A DNA stretch of 64,000 nucleotides from Symbiodinium natans (GCA_905221605.1 CAJNDS010002584.1:1-64000); one strand, 5' to 3'. Positions 9,755 through 24,260 are shown, counted from the first letter of the stretch. Translations and numbers: made by a program. The notes: generated by a model not told the origin, from the sequence alone.

Positions 9755-10265
9755 AGGATCATGTCTTCAAAGGTGGAAATGGCCCAGCTTCCAAATCAAA
9801 CTCAAGCTTCGTGCCGTTTGCACCACGCCACAACATAATCTTGGAGCGAGTTACAACAGCGGATTTGTAAAGACACAGCACTGCGGCTACAAAAGAACGC
9901 GAGGTTGGGACCAAGCTTCCCAAAGCCAAAGGAAGTTTTGGGCCAAAAACCCTCAGCACAAGAGGGTCATATGACGGTCACAAACACGCAATAGGGAAGA
10001 TTAAGGACAACTACCTTCACATCAGAAGGTCGAGGACAATCTAGGGTGAAATATGACATCTTGACCACTGCTGAGGTCTTGCATCTTGAAGTGCTCAGGG
10101 TGACCAACAAGGAGTCAGATAGGATGAGTAGACGGTGTTGACCGCATTAAGTGCGAATGCTGTAACGTAACATCAGCGCGTCAAACGCATTGATGCTGCG
10201 AGGAAGGATGTAATGTCTAAGCCTGACACGTGCTGCACACCATGTCTGCAATTGGTGACAATACA

Positions 10266-10272
10266 AAAAAAG

Positions 10273-10336
<64 letters not shown>
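10266..10336. repeat. Poly(A) tract, ~70 bp
   Basis: Nearly pure A run in the left arm; the right arm has no A/T run at the matching place (about 53700), so it expanded or inserted after the arms separated. Confidence 0.9.
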
Positions 10337-10338
<2 letters not shown>

Positions 10339-10603
10339 AAAAGAAAAAAGACATGTACCGTAGCGAAAGGCTGCTTTAGTGGATACGGAAAATGCCCCAG
10401 ACCCCCGAATCCATGACTTGTACTTTGTCAACCTGATTCTACATGGCAACCACATGTATTAGAAGCAATGAAGGCGGAAGTATTAATCATGTGCAACATG
10501 AGGTGCCTGTGAACCAAAGCACCCGGATAATACCCTCGTAATCCGCTCAATCTTTCCCGGGCGTCTCCAAAAACCATTCCAAGACAAGAACCAAGCGTCC
10601 TAA

Positions 10604-11234
<631 letters not shown>

Positions 11235-11579
11235 ACCCCCCCCCCCCCACGCCCCCCGAAGCCCTTTGCTCGTCTCGGGTCCTTCTAGGCTGGGCCTACA
11301 TAACGAAGAAGAATGCAACGGTTGACAAACTGCTTGGTGGTGTGACATGGCGAGCTCTAAAACGAGAGTAGCTTAGGGACAACGAAAAAGTACGCCAAGA
11401 ACTTCTATACTGGGATTAGGCTGTTCATCAAGTTCAAGCCCCGTTGTCTGAGCCCTCGGCATTCAACATTTGCGCGAGGCGCCGGACATGATCTGATGGA
11501 AACTTCCTCGCTTCTTTGAGCAGAAAATCCTGGGCGAACACAAATTCCGGGGGCCTTTAGGGCAGGCTGATCGGATGGT

Positions 11580-12250
11580 AGTTCGGGAGCCCATGATCAC
11601 AATCCCATAATATATTCATTCCATCAGGGACACCGTGACATATAGACTCGTGCGCACTGTTACGACTCGATGAGTTCGGATTCAACAAGCGGCAGTACTT
11701 GAATCCATGGCGCAGGTCTCGTGTGAGCCCAAGATGAGTTAAGTCCTAGGTCCTATGGCCTGGACGTCGGCAGACATCTAGAGTTCCTGGCATCCTCCAC
11801 ACCCAACTATCTGACCTGACCTAAAGAAATGTCAAGCAACGCTTCCGCTGTACTGCTCCCGCTACTGCTCCCTACAACCCAGACCCAAACACTGCAACCC
11901 CGAGCGAAGCTAGCCCTCCAATGCCATGGCTAGCGCAAGCTTCAACCCCACAAACCCAGGCCAAGTATCAGTGTCGCGGATGAGCTGCGAGTAGTTAGGG
12001 CTGGCCTGGGGCATAGCAGTATGTCCTCGACGTGTTTGCGAATCCTCTTCTGAGTATGACATGAGGGACCGGTAGGTAAAACGACTGTTTGTAAGTGAGA
12101 CCCGAAAAGGCCACGGAGGTAGTACAAATAACTGATTAAGTCCTCCCATGTACCCTGTTTCATTTTTTGGCGATATTTTCGGATGCTTTTCAGGCAACCT
12201 AAGTCCAGATATCTTCACACAGCCGATCATTTCAATAACCTCAGTAATGG
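11580..12250. other. No gene seen
   Basis: Unique-looking sequence beyond the inverted-repeat arm. A minus-strand frame at 11910-12230 has no recognisable features. Confidence 0.4.
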
Positions 12251-12289
12251 ATCATGTGGCGCAGGGCAGGCACCGGTAAAATAGGAGCT

Positions 12290-12307
12290 GGAGGAGGAGG
12301 AGGAGGC

Positions 12308-12369
<62 letters not shown>

Positions 12370-12376
12370 CAGTAGC

Positions 12377-12415
<39 letters not shown>

Positions 12416-12437
12416 AGTAGTAGTAGTAGTAGTAGTG

Positions 12438-12500
<63 letters not shown>

Positions 12501-12655
12501 ATAGTAGTAGTAGTCGTAGTAGTAGTAGCAGTAGTAGTAATAGTAGTAATAGTAGTAGTAAGTAGTAGTCGTCGTCGTCGTCCAAAGATCACCGTCCTCA
12601 TCATCACCAGCATCGCATGATCCTCATCATCATCATCATCATCATCATCATTTTC
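12290..12655. repeat. (AGT)n microsatellite followed by a short (ATC)n tract
   Basis: GGA repeats (12290-12306) lead into about 260 bp of AGT triplets with scattered variants, then GTC repeats (12570-12583) and an ATC block (12620-12653). Long homopeptide frames (Ser, Val, Thr, Leu) arise in every frame and are not evidence of coding. Confidence 0.95.
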
Positions 12656-12729
12656 ATCATGCACAAGACTATTCGACCATTCAGCAGATGCTGCAAAGGA
12701 GCCGAGGCCATCGTGTTGGACACAAGTCA

Positions 12730-15340
12730 AGCGGAAATGGGTAGTGTTTATCGGGCTTGGGACGTGGGTCGAACTTGCTGGTCGTGTTACTGAACTAGAA
12801 ACTCAGGGTGTTAGGGCTTAGGGCTCTTAAAGAATAGGTGGAATCTTGGATTTAGGTTTAAGGCTCTTGGGGCTCTTTGGCATTGTGGTGCTTCTAAGGC
12901 TTTTGGTAACGTTTAGCATACACTGTGGCTCCAACGACCGGTGTCAGATCGGAAGCTGATCGCAAGCATCAGAGCAACGGAGCCAGCACCATGGATTGGC
13001 GGTCGTCAGCTACCACGCAAGTCCCCAGACAAGGCCGAACCCTAAGCCCAAACCCTGAGCCCTAAACTTGATCACAAAGGAACAAGGTGGCGTGTTCTCT
13101 GAGACTAACAGGTTGGTTTCGAACCACGAATCTGGAGACAATCTCACGCCTGATAACCTCTTCAATGGACCCGACAATCAGCTGAGAATTAACAAAGGTC
13201 GTCGTACTCAAGAAGCCAGCAACGTGCGAAGTTGCATCAGCCGGAAGCGTGCGATACAGGACCCTATGCGCTCCCAGCAGCAGCAACCAGCAACGAAAGA
13301 AGAAGGGTAATCAGACATGGCAGCACATGCAAGTGACGTCAAGCCCCTTGGAAGCCCGAAGCCCTGAGCCCTAAACCACAAGCCCCGAACCCCAACCCTA
13401 AACCCCAAAAACTCGACCCGCTGGCACTTTTTGGGCGGTGTTGCGGAGAGCAGTCTTTGGGACACAGGAACACCCTGGCTTCCTGAACACTGCTTAGGGT
13501 TTGGTTTCAAGGTTTAAGGGATTTAAGGATTTCGGGTGTAAGGGTTAGGGATTAAGAGCTTAAAGGATTTATTACTTCTAGGGTTCAGGGCTTAGAGCCT
13601 AGGGGTTAAGCTATACAGGTTGATGGACAAATTGAGAGGTCTCTAAGGATGTCAGGCGTTAAGGCAAAGGGCTTGAGGGTTCACAGGGTTTTGTCCGGGT
13701 TTTGTCCGGGTTTTGTCCTTCAAAGGCCTAAGGGTTTCGGGCCGGGTACTGTGTTGTGTCGAGTTTCTGATCTTCTCACAGTTTGCGAAGTTTGCAGTTT
13801 GATGATACTCTGGCATAAAGACGTTCCAGAAGCCATGGCAGTGTGCCATTTAGCCCGTGCTACATTGAAAATCAGAGATCTCAATCTAGATCCTACTTAA
13901 AATGCATCCTAACTCCAGAGCCCTACAGCGTCATCCTCTAACCTCGAACCATAAAGTCCGAAACAAGGCAACGCAAAGAACATTGGAGTCAACATCCCAA
14001 ATCTGTGCTCACCTTTGGCACCAGAGCTCAGACTCCTCGCTGGGTCGTGAAAACTGCCTGGCTGGAAATCACGATGACGACGGCGATGCCGATGATGATG
14101 GTGATGATGGTGATGATGATGATGATGACGACGATGATGATGATGATGATGTTGATGCGATGCCTATGATGATGGTGATGATGGTGATGATGATGATGGT
14201 GATGGTGATGGTGATGATGATGACGACGACGATGACGTTTAAGTTAACTGTGGAATTTGACCGGGGAATGTTCTACGACATCTTCATGCCAACATTACAT
14301 GCCGCTTGCTGGGTTAAGATGCGTCGAAAGACTTTCGTTGTTGTTTCTTGAAAGTTTCAGACTACAACTGTTGCAAAGTCAACAAGGCTGTCCCCACTTT
14401 GGGGGCACAATATGTTACCGATGTTGAGGCTATACAGCTCGGAAGGCATGATCTGACTCGCAATCTCCTCTGATCATGCCCTGGATCAACGGCCCCCAAG
14501 ACGGACTGAAATGACGGCTCTAAAGCGCAAAGTCAAAAACAAGATAAGCCGAAACAACTCGCCAACACAAACAGTACGAATCCTATTCACAAAAGCAAAG
14601 CGACGATAGCTCCGGGAAGGAAGTCTGCAAAGGGATAAGGGATCATGCTATAAACAACGTTGAGTGAGCCTATCAACACTTCGTACCCAAGATGCGACTG
14701 ACTCTACACGCTAGCCAAAGAAGAAGCACATATCTGCCCCTAAATCGAAGGCATCATGACGACTGCGGGGATTCACGAGTTCCTTAGGGCTGATGGCTCA
14801 GCAGCAACATAGCATCTGGGCTGCAGGATGAGGTGACTCTAGTTGAGATGATTTTGGTAAAGGTGATGATGACGATGAAGATGAGGAAGAATAAGAATAT
14901 GATGATCAACGATTGTTGTTGGGCTCCACGCTGTTGATCTTTGACGTTACCTCAAAGTTAGAACAACCTACACGATATCTCGACGATTTCGTGGATCGCC
15001 AGCCATCAATATAGCTGGGTGTCTGGCGCAAAGCTCAACTCTCGCTTCACGATTCCAAAGCACGTTGGCTCCTTCACTTTCGCGGGTTTCGGATGCACGG
15101 CTTAGGCTCTACTCCGCTTAGCAGGCAGGCCAAAATGCGTTGTTGCAGATCCTTTATCGACAAAAACACCCAAACCAACAAGAAACCTCCACAAGAACCC
15201 GCCGATACAGGAGTGTAGCGCAGGAGCCTTGTTGGACTTGGACTGCATGCAATACCCGACAGGCTTGTGCAGTTCTGAGATTCAAAAATATGGCGGGAAG
15301 GTCTAGGTCTGGCCTTGCTTCGTAGCTCTCTGAACCAAAC
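12730..15340. other. Gene-poor region with degenerate telomere-like text and a (GAT)n microsatellite
   Basis: Scattered CCCTAAACC/GGGTTTAGGG-like words occur at 12800-12900, 13035-13065, 13360-13410 and 13495-13620. A GAT/ATG triplet tract runs 14070-14235. A three-copy CCGGGTTTTGT direct repeat lies at 13690-13720. No frame shows protein-like composition. Confidence 0.6.
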
Positions 15341-15344
15341 CATT

Positions 15345-16745
15345 TCTTGTCTCTTTGCAGAAAAGAGAAAAACGCACATAGACGTCACCGATGTGCGCTC
15401 TGGATTTGGCCAGATTTCAAAACAAAACCAATCTTGTTTCTTTTGCAGACAGAAGCAAAACGCACATAGCATCACCGATGTGCATTTTGGATTCTGCCAG
15501 ATTTCAAAACCTGCTTCTTTGCAGACATGAGCAAAACGCACATAGACGCAACCGATGTGCTTTTTGGATTTGGCAAGATTTCGAAGCCATTCCAATTGTT
15601 GTTTCTTTGCAGACAAGAGCAAAACCCACATAGACGTCACCAATGTGCGTTTTGGCCAGATTTCTAAACCAAACCAATTCTTGTTTCTTAATGCACACCA
15701 CAAGCAAGAGCAAAACGCACATAGACGTCAACCAATGTGCGTTCTTGGCCAGATTTCAAAACCAGACCAATTCTTGTTTCTTAAAGCAGACAAGAGCAAA
15801 ACGCACACAGACGTCACCAATGTGCGTTTTGGCCAGATTTCTAAACCAAACCAATTGTTGTTTCTGTGCAAACGAGAGCAAGACGCACACAGACGTCACC
15901 GATGTGCGTTTGGATTTGGCCAGATTAAAAGCCAAACCAAGAGCAAAACGCACATAGACGTCACCGATGTGCGTTTTGGATTTGGCCAGGTTTCTACACC
16001 AAACCAGTTTCTGTTTCTTTGCAGACAAGGGCAAAACGCACATAGATGTCACCGATGTGCGTTTTGGATTGGCCAGATTTCTAAACCAAACCAATTGTTG
16101 TTTCTTAATGCAAACAAGAGCAAAACGCACATAGCAACACCGTATGCGCATTTTGGGGCCAGATTTCAAAACCAAACCAATTGTCGTTTCTTTGCAGACA
16201 TTGCAAAACGCACATAGACTTCACCGATGTGCTTTTTGGATTTGGCCAGATTTCAAAACCAAACCAACTGTTGTTGCTTTGCAGACAAGAGCAAAACACA
16301 CATAGACGTCACCGATGTGCTTTTTGGATTTGGCCAGATTTCAAAACCAAACCAGTTGTTGTTTCTTTGCAGACAAGAGCAAAACACACAGAGACGTCAC
16401 CGATGAGCGTGTTGGATTTGGCCAGACTTCCAAACCAAACCAATTGTTGTTTCTGCGCAGACACAAGCAAAACCCACATAGACGTCACCTTCTAAACCAA
16501 ACCAATTCTTGTTTCTTTGCAGACAAAAGAAAAACGCCCATAAACGTCACCGACGTCTGTTTTGGATTTGACCAGATTTATAGCCCAAACCAGTTCTTGC
16601 TTCTTTGCAGACAAGAGCAAAACGCACATAGACATCACCGATGTGCGTTTTGGATTTGGCCAGATTTCCAAACCAAACCGGTTGTTGTTTCTTAATGCAG
16701 ACAAGAGCAAAACGCACAAAGACGTCACCGATGTGCATTTTGGAT
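15345..16745. repeat. Minisatellite of ~17 hairpin-containing units (~64-91 bp)
   Basis: Units start near 15370, 15458, 15533, 15621, 15712, 15798, 15880, 15945, 16034, 16122, 16206, 16292, 16379, 16468, 16530, 16618 and 16706. The core of each is AACGCACAT-AGACGTCACCG-ATGTGCGTT: perfect 9 bp arms around an 11 base loop that contains GACGTC. Next come TTTGGATTTGGCCAGATTTC, an AAACCAAACCAATTGTTG variant and TTTCTTTGCAGAC, which looks like a polypyrimidine tract plus AG acceptor on the plus strand. Frames through it give repeating peptides but break repeatedly. Confidence 0.95.
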
Positions 16746-16749
16746 TTTG

Positions 16750-19700
16750 TTCGTTAGGGCTGAGGGGCTGAGGGTTGGGGCTTCAGGGTTTCGGGGTATG
16801 CCGAAAGCAGGCAGTGATCCTTAAATCTGAAACAACAACCCAAAGCCTTAACTTGAATCCGACACCCTGAACTCTGAGGCAGCCGGTCTTGACGACATCT
16901 CCGAGACTGCAGAGTGGCACTTCGGATTCAAATGGAGATCGCAAAGTGCGTGTCATGGAGAACATTGCTCTCGTTTGCAGGATGAACAGCATGTGCATAT
17001 GCTTCCAGTGAAACAGGCTGTTGAGGAATCTGGGTTTTCGCTTGTCTTACATCTTTGTCGTGCGGATGAATGATGAAGGCGCACGAAATCCGAAAACATG
17101 GAATCTGGTCTTGAAGCAAAGTGGCACAGTAGGCTCTAAAATTTGGTATTTTTATAGTAGCACTGGGACGTTGCTTTCAGGGCCCTTCGCAACGGAGAGG
17201 CTCCCTGGGCCTCGTCTGCAGCAGCAGCAGCAGGGTCGAGACTGGCCGGGAGGTCCTCTGAGCTGCTATCTTTTTTGTGGGGGTTGGGGGGGGGAGCTAG
17301 GGCTTATACGTTGGGTTTAGGATGAGTTAGGTTTCGTGGTTTTGAAGGGTTTAGGGGGAGGTGAGGGTTCAAAGGGTTTGGTCTAGGGCTTAAGAGGGTT
17401 TCGTGCAAAAAGGACCCCCTTGAAGTATTCAGGGAGATCGGGGGACATCGGAAGTAGGGTCGAGGGCTTGGGGTCACAAAAACCGGCTGCAGCATCTTGG
17501 CTGACGGCCTTTGCCACCCAGCCCGCAGCCGGCGACAGCGCACTGCGGCGTCCTGGCAACACGCCTTCGCGGGTGCAGGTTAAGTGCGTAGGAATCCAGG
17601 GCATGGGGGTTTTGCATGGCCCTTGCGGTTCCGGGTTCTAGGGTTTATGGCTGATACTTTATGAGCTTGAATGTTTGAGGTTGAGCGCTTAAGCCCGTTG
17701 TTTCGGGTTTGTGGCTCTCTCCTGTGCTCGCTGTCGATGGGGCCTGAACCTTCAAGATTTTCAATTCCAAGCTACGAGCAAATGAGGGAGGCTGACCGTG
17801 CGCATCGCTTCGAGGGCCTTAACCAAATATGTCCATGCTTGCTCAGTTTAGGCATTAAGGGTGCTTGAGGTAATGTTGAGGGGCCTTGGGTAGGGTTTTG
17901 GTGGTTTAGGATTTGAACGGTTTGTAGAGTTTATAGACAAGGCTTGAAGGGGGCTTAGGATTTGGAGCTTTAGTTAAAGTTCCTCAGGGTTCGAAAGCTG
18001 ATGTCCGAGTGCTGGGGCTTGAGGAACTTGGACACATATGTGGTGTCAGGGCTCACAAAATTGGCTTCCTGAGGATTTCTTGACAATGCATTTAACTGTT
18101 CTTGTTGGTTTTATGGGCGTTTGTAGTGGGCTATAAAGCTAATAGCAAAAGAATCCAGGCAATAATTGGAAGCTTGGCTGGTTGATCCTGTAGTCGAGTC
18201 GTGTAGACCTGCATCTCCAAAGGAGCTTCACGGCAGCCGGCATACACACCGGCACACTCAAAGGCGGAAGCTGGAAGGCGTTCTTGGCTGAACTGGTGCC
18301 AACAATCGACGTCCATCTCGCCACGATTCGCCAAATCAAACAACATGACAGCAAAGCTGAGTAACCATATTACTAAACAGCCCTAAACCCTAACTAAACC
18401 CAAGTTCTCAGCGAAATCGCCATGCCGGTTGAGGGGCTGGTTCCCCACACTGCTCACTCAATGAAAAACCGTACTTCGCACGTGATGCCTGTATTCTAGT
18501 AGTGCTGTGGCCTTGATAATTTGAGTAGGGGGTTGGGGTCCATCACGATACCCTCACATAAGGACTACACTGGGGATATGACCCCTTCTAAACGAAGCAT
18601 GATACACCCCTTCCAAGAATTACTGCGACCCCTCGTACTGTAATTTTCTAATACTATACTACTATAGTACGATTATACCAACAGTTTATTATACTGTAAT
18701 AAAAATGCTCTGATACTATACACGGTAGCACTCTTATCATATTCTCATAATTATGCCTATTGGCGATCTGGGTAGAGCTCCGAGCTCAGGGTCTTGGGCC
18801 TTAGGGTTTAGGGCTTCGGGTTGAAGATATCATTGAAGGTTTTGGGTGTCAGGGACTTAAGGTGCTGGGTACCTCTAGGGGCCTCAATAGTTGAATAATT
18901 GGAGTCGAGTTTGGGGTATGAATATAATGATACGGAGCCCTCAGGAATAAGAGCGCAACTGGGCGTCTGGCGTCTGCTCTTCTGGAAGTGCTGACCCCGC
19001 CATGCCAAGGCTGGAGTGCCATCAGACCAGCGCTCGATTATTCGTGGTCAATGTCGGTTCAGGGTTTAGAGCTCCTTTGAACCGAAGTCTGCACGGTTGC
19101 ACTTGAACGAGTAGTTATGCCAGCAAGGATCAGCCTGATTGTTGCTTGCTGCTTCTGGCTAGGGGCACAACTGGAGAAAAGCTCGGGCTTGCTGTACTGC
19201 CATACATCGTCCCCCTTAAACAGCTACAACAATTGAGAATATTTGCCAAGCGAGCTTGACGTTGATGCGGTTGTCCAGCAGTGCGTGCACAAGCCAACGA
19301 ACACACCCTGCACCCCAGAGAAACGCTCTCTGATTGGGACGCTCTCTGATTGGGACCCTTCCTCGGATTGAGGGCTTAGAGTTTGAGTTTCGGGCACCCC
19401 ACAATGTTCGACATGAGAGCTGCTTTACCCTCCCCAAGAAAAACACATGAAAACGTCGAAATGCATAGAAGACTGCTGTAATGCGTACATACATGGTTAC
19501 ATGATCATCAACTAACGCTCGAGGACTCTCCACGCAAAGCTTCTGAACGTGGAGCAGCCGCTGATTTTCCTTGCACATTCCTCGCTGATCTTTCCCCCAC
19601 GCTGCAAAAACTCGAACTCGATAAAACGAGGGTTGCCTTCTGCACCCAAGACAGAACCTAGAATGGAAGGTCCCAGTAAATCTTATTCCTTATGCAGACG

Positions 19701-22700
19701 CACCGATTAAAAACCCACAACCCCGACCCTAAAGCTTATACTATAACCGAGAACCTGACTTCCCGAACCCAGAGAGCAGCTTCGGGCCTGAACCCAAAAC
19801 TTGAGAAAGCCGAAATCCAGAACGTCGCAAAGCTCAACCCGGAACCTAAAAAGCCTAGGTCAGGAGTGGATGTACGCGGGTCAGGCCGAGGCGGCGAAGG
19901 CCGTCACACCCCGATTAAACACTGATTCCCAAATCAAGCCCCAAACCCCAAACTTTCAACGCAACAGCACTAAAGCGCAACTCGACCAGGGACCCACAGA
20001 GACCTATGGCACTTGTGTGGCTCTGCAAAGTGCCCAGCCGCCGAATTCAATGGTTGAGATCAAAGAGCTCACCGCAGGATTCAAAGCGGACAATCGAGAT
20101 GTCCCCCTGAACTCTGTACGCACATGCAAAGCAGTTGCTCGTAGCTGCCACGCATCTCTTCGTGGGGAAAGGGCTTCAACGCTTCCCCTTCCCCTTTCCT
20201 TTGCTTCCCTTTGCTTTGCCCTTTCCATGCTTTCCTTTGGCTTTTGGGAAGCTGCGCAGGGCCAGCAGCAGCAGGCGGGGTTTGGCCGCCTGGCAGGTGG
20301 TCTGGAATCTGCGCGGGCCCACCAGCAGTACATCCGATATCTCCAAAGGCTCTAGAACAAAACCCAGAAGACTGAAACCCTGAAGTAGGACCTTTCTTTC
20401 AATCCCAAACTCTAAGCATCTGGAGCCTAGGGCGGCTTCGATCGCCCTGGTTTGGCTGACCTGAAGCTTGATTGTGATTTCTCAAATTCCAGTCGATGAC
20501 TGTACGTGGCACAGGCTAAAGCCAGCCTAAGTCCTATGTTTTCGACTTGGCAGAACACACACAGTTGCAAGTGCGCTGGTGAAATATAGTGAAATGCCAA
20601 GAACTGTCCACAAAGAGAGCTCAGCACAAAATAACGATGACAGAGAACAGGCTTCCGCATGGTCTTGTCTGTCTTCATTGATATCTATTGCCATTAGCAT
20701 GGGCCACGTTCTTGGCACTAACCCACCTTGCAGTAGAGGCCTCAAAAAGACATCCCAACAATTTCGCATTCAAGTGAGATCCTCAGCTGCAGCGCCCAAG
20801 AATTCGCAACCAAGAGCCGGGGACCTTGAAGTTTGCCGATACATGACCCTGCCCCTCCGAATTTACCGCCTGCAGAATCTAGAATCTAGGGTTTGGAGTC
20901 TGAAGATGAGTACTCCGAGCTTCTTACAGACGGTTCTCGGCCTGCATGGGCTCTTCAATGCCATCTTTGACTATGAAAGCTTCCAACAAGGTTCTTGTAA
21001 CAAAGCATCTTAGAGCCTAAACCCTGAATCCTAAACTGTAACTCTACAACCAAAGCCCTAATCCTTGTGACCACAAACCAGCCCTTAAGCCCCGCACCGT
21101 GAATCTTCAGGGATTCTGGCAACTGAAAAGGGGTTGGTTTCAACCCCGTGGGAATTCTGGGTTTCTGGCAAGCGCTGCCACCATCGCTTCCTTCAGGCAC
21201 CCAGTTCAGGGTTTGAGGGGGTTTCGGGTTCAGGGATTTACGGGTTTAGGAGCTTTACGCCTCAGGATCCCAAACCTTTCACATTCACCCCTCACCTCTG
21301 TCTTCCTTCGACCCTTAACCGGTTTAGTGGATTTAGGGCTAAGCCGCTAGGGCCTTTGACCCTAAACCTCACCATCCTTCAAACCTGCATAACCCCAACC
21401 CGCCCTAAAACTAACCACTATTGAAGTGGGTGTGGGATTTCCGTGGGGTTTAGGAACTACGGTTTCGTCGGGTTCAGGGCTCAGGGGTAGGCTTCATGAT
21501 GCAGACAGAATTTCATAACAGCTAGCCACCATTTTCCGAAGTGCAAAATCTAACAACAGCGAAGTGCCTGTTCAACCATTAGTTGAATGCCTCAACCCTA
21601 AAACCCTAGAGATTTGGAGATGGTGACTGCTCTTGAAACCTTGAGAATTCCAACCCCACATCTGTCCTCAGTTGCCAATCCATCCTCAGTCTGACAACAA
21701 AGAATGCGGCATCTCCCCGAAGTCCTAACCCTGAAGCTCTGACGACCGACACAATAAAGCGCCAATCCTACATCCTAACATCTTGAAGCCTAAACCTTCA
21801 AATCCAAATGCCGAACTCTGGACTCGATATCAAACCCTTTGCATTTGCAGAAAGCTCGGGCTTCCAAAATCCGGCGCAAACAACTACGGACCCGAACCCT
21901 TCCCCGAAACGCAACGAATTGACTAAGGTGTCTTTCAGCTTCTGGCCTTCACCTCGGACCCCAAAACGCTCACACTGGGCCTCCAAAGCACTTTAAAACA
22001 AAACTCAAAAAAGAAGGGTAGGTTCACGTACACAAAGTTGCACATCCATAAGTCAATTCCGTAAGTATGCCCAGAGCCTAGTTACTCAACCTCCCATCCC
22101 GCAACCCTTCAGCCCTGAATAGGTAAGCTCTACACCCGACAACCTAAAAGCCACGCAGCCCTTCGTAAAACCATCGAACCCTTTAGACTACAGCCTAGAA
22201 ACGAGAATCAACAATCCCGAAAGCCCTCAACTCTGAAGCCTTGAACCCTACAGCCTCAGAGTCCGGGAACTCCAAGACCCCAAGCCCTAAGGCCAAACCT
22301 CAAGCCTTATACAAGCCCTATATAAACCCGCCTCATAAAGTGAAGCACACCATAAAGGCCTGAAGAAACCCATGTAGCACCCTGCAACCAATACATCAGC
22401 CATATGATCCTGGAGAACTCTACTTCTGAGGCTCGGGCTGCACGTGGAGAGACACGGCTTGATTCGAGCCCAAAGACTGCGTTGCATGCGGGGGAATCAA
22501 AGTTGTACGGGCGAGCTCATGCATCCAACATATGCCGCCGTAAATACTCCTCCCTAGAATGTACTAGAACCCCAACAGGCCGAAACTCCCCACACCCCGA
22601 AAAGCACTTACAGCAGCTCTCTTGTGGAACTTGTCAAAGCCCCAAACGCATTCGGCTCGACCTCTCCTACCGTGGCTAGCCAGAAAAGAGTGCTCAGAAT

Positions 22701-22780
22701 TCGCCTCGGCCCCGGCCGAAGCGGTCAGAAGTTCCCATCGGGATTCCGTGTTTCCCCACCTCGCCTCTTAATCCAAACCT
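16750..22780. other. Long gene-poor stretch rich in degenerate CCCTAAA/TTTAGGG words
   Basis: Telomere-like words in both orientations recur, for example 17300-17400, 17630-17700, 17880-17990, 18370-18400, 18790-18850, 19060, 21010-21060, 21200-21420, 21590-21610 and 22240-22330. An AT-rich block lies at 18630-18760. No open frame has recognisable domain content or believable composition. Confidence 0.6.
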
Positions 22781-22784
22781 GAGG

Positions 22785-23110
22785 ATGCTAGCTGGGCATG
22801 CAGATTTCTTTAGCACACATTTTTGCAGCGATGTTTGCACGTCTCAAACTAGGAAATTTGAAGATGCTAGCTGGGCACGCTGGTTTCTTTAGCACACATA
22901 CTTGCGGCGAGTCTCAATCTAGGAAACTTGAAGATGCTAGTCGGGCACGCTGGCTTCGTCAGCATACATCTTGGCGGCAGTCTCAACCTAGGAAACTTGA
23001 AGATGCTAGTCGGGCACGCTGGCTTCGTCAGCATACATTTTGGCGGCAGTCTCAATCTATAGGAAACTTGAGGATGCTAGTCGGGCACGCAGGTTTCTTT
23101 AGCACACGTT
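22785..23110. repeat. Tandem repeat, ~70 bp unit, ~5 copies
   Basis: The unit core GAAGATGCTAGTCGGGCACG followed by TGG(T/C)TTC and AGCA(T/C)ACAT(C/T)TTGGCGGC recurs with starts near 22784, 22861, 22930, 22998 and 23068. The two outer copies are more diverged (TTTCTTTAGCACAC) than the central ones. A frame (22798-23715) runs through it but has no recognised domain. Confidence 0.9.
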
Positions 23111-23924
23111 TTTGCAGCAATGTTTGTACTATGGTCCGCCTGGGGGCCGCCCTACGCGCGCTCGCGCGCTTCATGCGCTTCGCGGGCTTCGCGCGATTAG
23201 CGCGCAAAGCCAACACCCACTGCTGCAGCCCTTTACATGCTTGGTCCACGGCGCCACGAGTCCCCAGGTTCTCAACGAATGGGCCAGGGACCAACAGGGA
23301 ATGGCCGGAGCGGAGGGGGTGGATTCGAAAGTACAAGCTCAACGCGTTTGTTCGGGTGCCCTTCACTGCTTCCATGTCTCTGGGGAGAGCAGCAGTATCG
23401 CCGCTTCAACCCCCTGCTGCACTTCATAGACGCGGTCAGGCGAGCCCTGGCGCGGCCGTCGCCCAACAGCAAATCGAGCACTTCTGGGCCATGTGTAACC
23501 TTGAATGGCCTGACACCATGTCGTTTCGGCCCGTGTTGCCCAGACTCTATGGTCCGAGGAAGCAGGATCTACAGATGCGGTTCAACGTGCTTGTGCTTCC
23601 TTCATTGGCGAGTCCAGACTTGTCTCTATGGGCCCCCCGAACATTCCGCTTCAAATTGGGAAATCGCCAGAAGCGGGTGTGGCTAGTTACGGCAACGCCA
23701 CGTTTCGCTGAATGATCGTTGTCTTCTGCCCGGCAGACAAACAATCATCACGATTCAACATAACGACGGGCCACGACCTTATCGCAGATGCTTGGACCCC
23801 TTGGTTGCACACGTTAATCCACAGCAGCCGCACCCCCAATGGCCTTTTTGTGTCAAGATCATGCCTTGCACGCCCAAACCGCATCTTGAGAGACCTAGCG
23901 GTGCTGGGTAATCACGAAATGTGC

Positions 23925-24260
23925 CACCCGGTTTGCTGGCCCCCAAACTACTTTAAGAAATGCGCCGCGCTGTTTGCCCGCCCCACAAACTACTCTACGA
24001 AAAGTGCCGCCTGGTTTGCCCGCCCCGCAAACTACTGTACGAAATGCGCCGCCCGGTTTGCTCGCCCCGCAATTAAACTACTTTACGAAATGCGCCGCCC
24101 GGTTTGCCCGCCCCGCAAACTACTTTATGAAATGTGCCGCCCCGTTTGCCCGCCCCGCAAACTACTTTACGAAATGCGCCGCCCAGTTTGCCCGCCCCGC
24201 AAACTACTTTACGAAATGCGCCGCCCGGTTTGCCTGCCCCACAAACAACTCTACGCCCGG
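23925..24260. repeat. Tandem repeat, ~43 bp unit, ~8 copies
   Basis: The unit AACTACTTTACGAAATGCGC continues with CGCCCGGTTTGCCCGCCCCGCA. One copy carries a 4 bp insertion (AATT at about 24072). The encoded repeat peptide (LLYEMRRPVCPPR) appears in a plus-strand frame from 23712, but the array is better described as a minisatellite. It ends in a C run and telomere-like text. Confidence 0.9.

Noticed and set aside
12227-12730. Poly-Thr/Leu/Ser/Val frames
   Set aside because: All six-frame products of an AGT microsatellite.
13902-14351. Asp/Met-rich 149-codon frame
   Set aside because: Driven by the GAT microsatellite.
15345-16745. CRISPR-like array of palindromic repeats
   Set aside because: The spacer sequence is repeated along with the palindrome, unit length varies, and the host is eukaryotic; this is a minisatellite.
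18630-18760. AT-rich island as a second mitochondrial insertion
   Set aside because: No recognisable mitochondrial protein or rRNA fragment in any frame.
22798-23715. 305-codon plus-strand frame
   Set aside because: Its first third is tandem repeat and the remainder has no recognisable motif; an alternative frame is equally open.
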